Below are positions 61,730-64,000 of a DNA stretch of 64,000 bases, piece after piece. Source of the stretch: Oscillospiraceae bacterium (GTDB taxonomy: Bacteria > Bacillota > Clostridia > Oscillospirales > Ruminococcaceae). A program made the position numbers and the translations under genes. The stretch lies in NCBI GenBank assembly GCA_009781425.1, contig WQYC01000011.1, positions 1 through 64,000 of the forward strand. The letters run 5' to 3'. The first letter of the stretch is position 1. Each line of letters opens with the position of its first letter. Under the pieces are notes generated by a model. It was not told where the DNA came from. It searched no databases and saw only the letters and a program-made list of their open reading frames with translations.

Positions 61730-63442
61730 GTGAGCATTACAGAAGTAGCCAATTTTATATGGAGCGTAGCTGATTTATTGCGCGGCAACTTTAAACAAGG
61801 CGAATACGGAAAGGTAATTCTTCCGTTTACGGTGCTGCGGAGGTTCGACTGCGTACTCGCTCCTTCGAAAGATAAAATCCTCGAAATGAATAAAACTTTA
61901 ACTGTCAGCAACAAAACACCAGTTTTCAAGCGACTCACAGGGCATGATTATTACAATGTCAGCCGATTTGATTTCGAGAAGTTGCTCGACGACTCAAACT
62001 CGATTGAAACTAACCTGCGAGATTATATTAACAGCTTCTCGGAGGACGTGAAAGAAATCCTTGATAATTTCGAGCTGGGCACAGTTATAGAGCGGCTCAA
62101 AAAAGCTAATCTACTTTATCTGATTATACAGAAATTCAATGAAATCGACCTTGCCGCCTCAACCGTCGACAACCTTGAAATGGGGTATATGTTCGAGGAG
62201 CTTATCCGCAGGTTTTCGGAACAATCGAACGAAACCGCGGGCGAACACTTCACGCCCAGAGAGGTCATAGAGTTGATGGTAGAGTTGCTTGTCGAGCCAG
62301 ACCTGACAGACGAACTCACTAAAGACGGTATAGTTAAAACCATATTCGACCCGGCATGCGGCACGGGCGGAATGCTCTCAGTAGCACAAAACATGATGCG
62401 GGCTGTCAACACAAGTTTGACAATTATCCCATTTGGGCAGGAGCTGAACCCCGAAACCTATGCGACCTGTAAATCGGACATGATTTTGAAAGGTAATGAT
62501 AACAGCAAGATTGTACTGGGCAACAGCTTTTCGGAGGACGGCTTTATAGGTCAGACCTTTGATTATATGCTGACTAACCCACCTTTCGGTGTGGAGTGGA
62601 AGAAAGTCGAGAAGTTCGTCAAGGACGAGGCGGCTAATCTCGGACACGGCGGGCGTTTCGGTGCAGGGACTCCGAGGATTTCTGATGGCTCGTTATTATT
62701 TTTGCAACACATGATTAACAAGATGACTCCCGCCGATAAAGGCGGAAGCAGAATTGGTATCGTCTTTAACGGCTCTCCTCTGTTTACAGGGGACGCAGGT
62801 TCCGGGGAAAGCGAAATCCGCCGCTGGATTATCGAAAATGACCTGCTTGAAGCAGTCGTTGCACTGCCAGACCAGCTTTTCTACAACACGGGGATTAGCA
62901 CATACATCTGGATTCTTACCAACCGCAAGACCGCCCGACGCAAGGGGAAAATCCGCCTTGTGAACGGCGTGTCGTTCTATGAGAAAATGCGGAAATCCCT
63001 CGGAAACAAGCGTAATCTCATCGAGAAGTCTATGCGTGATGAAATCGTGCGGCTGTATTCCATGCACGAACCCGACGAGAACTACATCGACTTTGATAAT
63101 GCCGACTTCGGCTACAACAAAATCACCGTTGAACGCCCTTTGTTGGACGAGAATGGCGTGGCTGTTACTGACAAGAAGGGGCAGGTCAAGCCCGACTCCG
63201 CTCTCCGTGATACCGAGACCGTTCCCCTCGAAGAAGACATTCACGCTTATTTCGAGCGGGAGGTGCTGCCGCACGTCCCTGATGCGTGGATTGACGAGAG
63301 CAAGACGAAAATCGGCTACGAAATCCCGTTTACCCGCCACTTCTACAAGTTCACACCGTTACGCCCGTCTGCGGAGATTATGGGCGAGATTAAGGCTTTG
63401 GAAGCAAAGATTGCGGCGGGACTGGCGGAGGTGGGGGTATGA
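61730..63442 (+). CDS. hsdM: type I restriction-modification DNA methylase subunit M
   Basis: The 570-residue protein starts at GTG 61730. It has the N-terminal HsdM helical domain and the adenine-methylase motifs F-D-P-A-C-G-T-G-G-M (motif I) and N-P-P-F-G (motif IV), with the Q-E-L-N-P-E-T segment between. It methylates adenine with the HsdS specificity subunit. The 3' end overlaps hsdS by four bases (ATGA). hsdR is not in the window but would be expected downstream. Confidence 0.94.
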   Translation: MSITEVANFIWSVADLLRGNFKQGEYGKVILPFTVLRRFDCVLAPSKDKILEMNKTLTVSNKTPVFKRLTGHDYYNVSRFDFEKLLDDSNSIETNLRDYINSFSEDVKEILDNFELGTVIERLKKANLLYLIIQKFNEIDLAASTVDNLEMGYMFEELIRRFSEQSNETAGEHFTPREVIELMVELLVEPDLTDELTKDGIVKTIFDPACGTGGMLSVAQNMMRAVNTSLTIIPFGQELNPETYATCKSDMILKGNDNSKIVLGNSFSEDGFIGQTFDYMLTNPPFGVEWKKVEKFVKDEAANLGHGGRFGAGTPRISDGSLLFLQHMINKMTPADKGGSRIGIVFNGSPLFTGDAGSGESEIRRWIIENDLLEAVVALPDQLFYNTGISTYIWILTNRKTARRKGKIRLVNGVSFYEKMRKSLGNKRNLIEKSMRDEIVRLYSMHEPDENYIDFDNADFGYNKITVERPLLDENGVAVTDKKGQVKPDSALRDTETVPLEEDIHAYFEREVLPHVPDAWIDESKTKIGYEIPFTRHFYKFTPLRPSAEIMGEIKALEAKIAAGLAEVGV

Positions 63443-64000
63443 AGCGATACGCGGAATACAAAGACAGCGGAGTTGAGTGGATAGGCGAGATTCCTGTTGA
63501 TTGGGATAGGACAAAGTTAAAAAATTTACTTGCTACACCGATAACAGACGGGCCACATGAAACACCGGAGATACTTGACGAGGGAATACCGTTTTTATCA
63601 GCAGAAGCTGTAAAGAATTTGAAGTTGAATTTCGATTTAAAGCGTGGTTATATCTCGCAGAACGAACACGAGCGGTTTTGTTTGAAGTGTAAACCTCAAC
63701 GCGGCGACATATTTATGATTAAATCGGGAGCGACTACTGGCAATATCGCGATGGTTGAAACAGACGAAGAATTTAGTGTATGGTCGCCGTTAGCACTTAT
63801 TAGGTGCAATGAAAATAAGATTGATAGATACTATATGTTTTTGTTTCTGCAATCATTTATATTCAGGCGGCAGGTTAAACTTTTTTGGAGCTATGGGACA
63901 CAACAAAATATCGGCATGGGGGTTCTCGGAAATCTATTCGTTGCGTATCCAGATGTTGAGACTCAAAGGCGTATCGCCGACTACCTCGACCGCCGCACTT
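63439..64000 (+). CDS. hsdS: type I restriction-modification specificity subunit S, partial
   Basis: The first 187 codons are present; the gene runs off the right edge. The N-terminus M-K-R-Y-A-E-Y-K-D-S-G-V-E-W-I-G-E-I-P is a typical HsdS opening, followed by the first target recognition domain and a conserved helix (P-D-V-E-T-Q-R-R-I-A-D-Y-L-D). It would decide the DNA target of HsdM (and HsdR). Confidence 0.9.
   Translation, partial: MKRYAEYKDSGVEWIGEIPVDWDRTKLKNLLATPITDGPHETPEILDEGIPFLSAEAVKNLKLNFDLKRGYISQNEHERFCLKCKPQRGDIFMIKSGATTGNIAMVETDEEFSVWSPLALIRCNENKIDRYYMFLFLQSFIFRRQVKLFWSYGTQQNIGMGVLGNLFVAYPDVETQRRIADYLDRRT

Larger units (their letters stand above)
59518..64000. mobile_element. 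integrated serine-recombinase element (left part)
   Basis: It starts where dpaB homology ends and holds a recombinase gene, an XRE regulator, hsdM and hsdS; its right end lies outside the window. No tail, capsid or transfer genes are seen in this part. The model predicts that the dpaB 5' half lies on the minus strand beyond the right edge. Confidence 0.6.

Noticed and set aside
62696-63340. 214-codon minus-strand frame within hsdM
   Set aside because: Shadow of hsdM; no start signals or recognisable motifs.

Overview
The window looks like a chromosomal segment of a motile, probably endospore-forming Clostridia-type Firmicute. The reasons are the long Firmicutes-order fla/che operon (with fliY, a FlbD-like gene and a CheY gene inside it), small Clostridia-type proteins (DUF6774, a Cys-rich 56-residue protein), ECF vitamin transporters, a csbB-yfhO-like pair, and a fragment of dipicolinate synthase subunit B (dpaB/spoVFB). 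I see no rRNA, tRNA or CRISPR array. Promoters that fit sigma-A (TTGACA-like, 17-18 bp, TATAAT-like) are easy to find.

Layout. 1-24.9 kb, minus strand: a flagellar operon read from flgB to a flgG/flgF-like gene (flgB-flgC-fliE-fliF-fliG-fliH-fliI-lipoprotein-fliJ-fliK-flgD-TIGR02530-flgE-flbD-motA-motB-fliM-fliY-cheY-fliO-fliP-[four-helix-bundle cassette]-fliQ-fliR-flhB-flhA-fliA-flgG/F). fliG has an in-frame TAG and fliI a one-base deletion next to its P-loop. 25.0-30.7 kb: a minus-strand membrane protein, then a plus-strand five-gene operon (PilZ, CACHE-HAMP-PAS-GGDEF cyclase, ParA, Cys-containing hypothetical, ComFB-like) with its own promoter and terminator, probably a c-di-GMP module. 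30.7-45.8 kb: XRE/DUF2178 pair, mfd, an ECF S component beside coaX, a yfhO-like protein with its GT2 partner, DUF4097-like and membrane proteins, and a MacAB-type exporter split over both strands. 45.8-50 kb: hicBA, VapC and RHH remnants, an XRE gene, and four small hypothetical genes. 50-58 kb: metallophosphoesterase, pilT-like ATPase, small genes, TPP riboswitch-thiT, and surface or secreted proteins with C-terminal membrane anchors (including an amidase and a CE15-like esterase). 58-64 kb: a coiled-coil membrane protein, the dpaB 3' fragment, and a mobile element with a large serine recombinase, an XRE regulator and a type I restriction-modification system (hsdM, partial hsdS).

Two families of short repeats run through the whole window and are its most distinctive feature. 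One is palindromic: a 26-27 bp unit ending in GTAGGG/CCCTAC that sits in intergenic regions, supplies TAG stop codons, and is also read in frame as a roughly 9-residue peptide (VGDDVLSVP type) in many proteins. The other is a tandem heptamer array (CAATTGT- or ATTCATA-like), usually in inverted pairs. It is read in frame as NEQLTID-like peptides, supplies stop codons, and in one place flanks a four-helix-bundle gene as if it were a mobile cassette.

The strongest candidates for something new are (i) dpaB interrupted by a recombinase element carrying restriction-modification genes, possibly a sporulation-excised skin-like element; (ii) the PilZ-cyclase-ParA-ComFB operon; (iii) the two repeat families and the four-helix-bundle cassette; and (iv) a structured leader before flgE. 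All identifications come from reading sequence and motifs; no searches were run.
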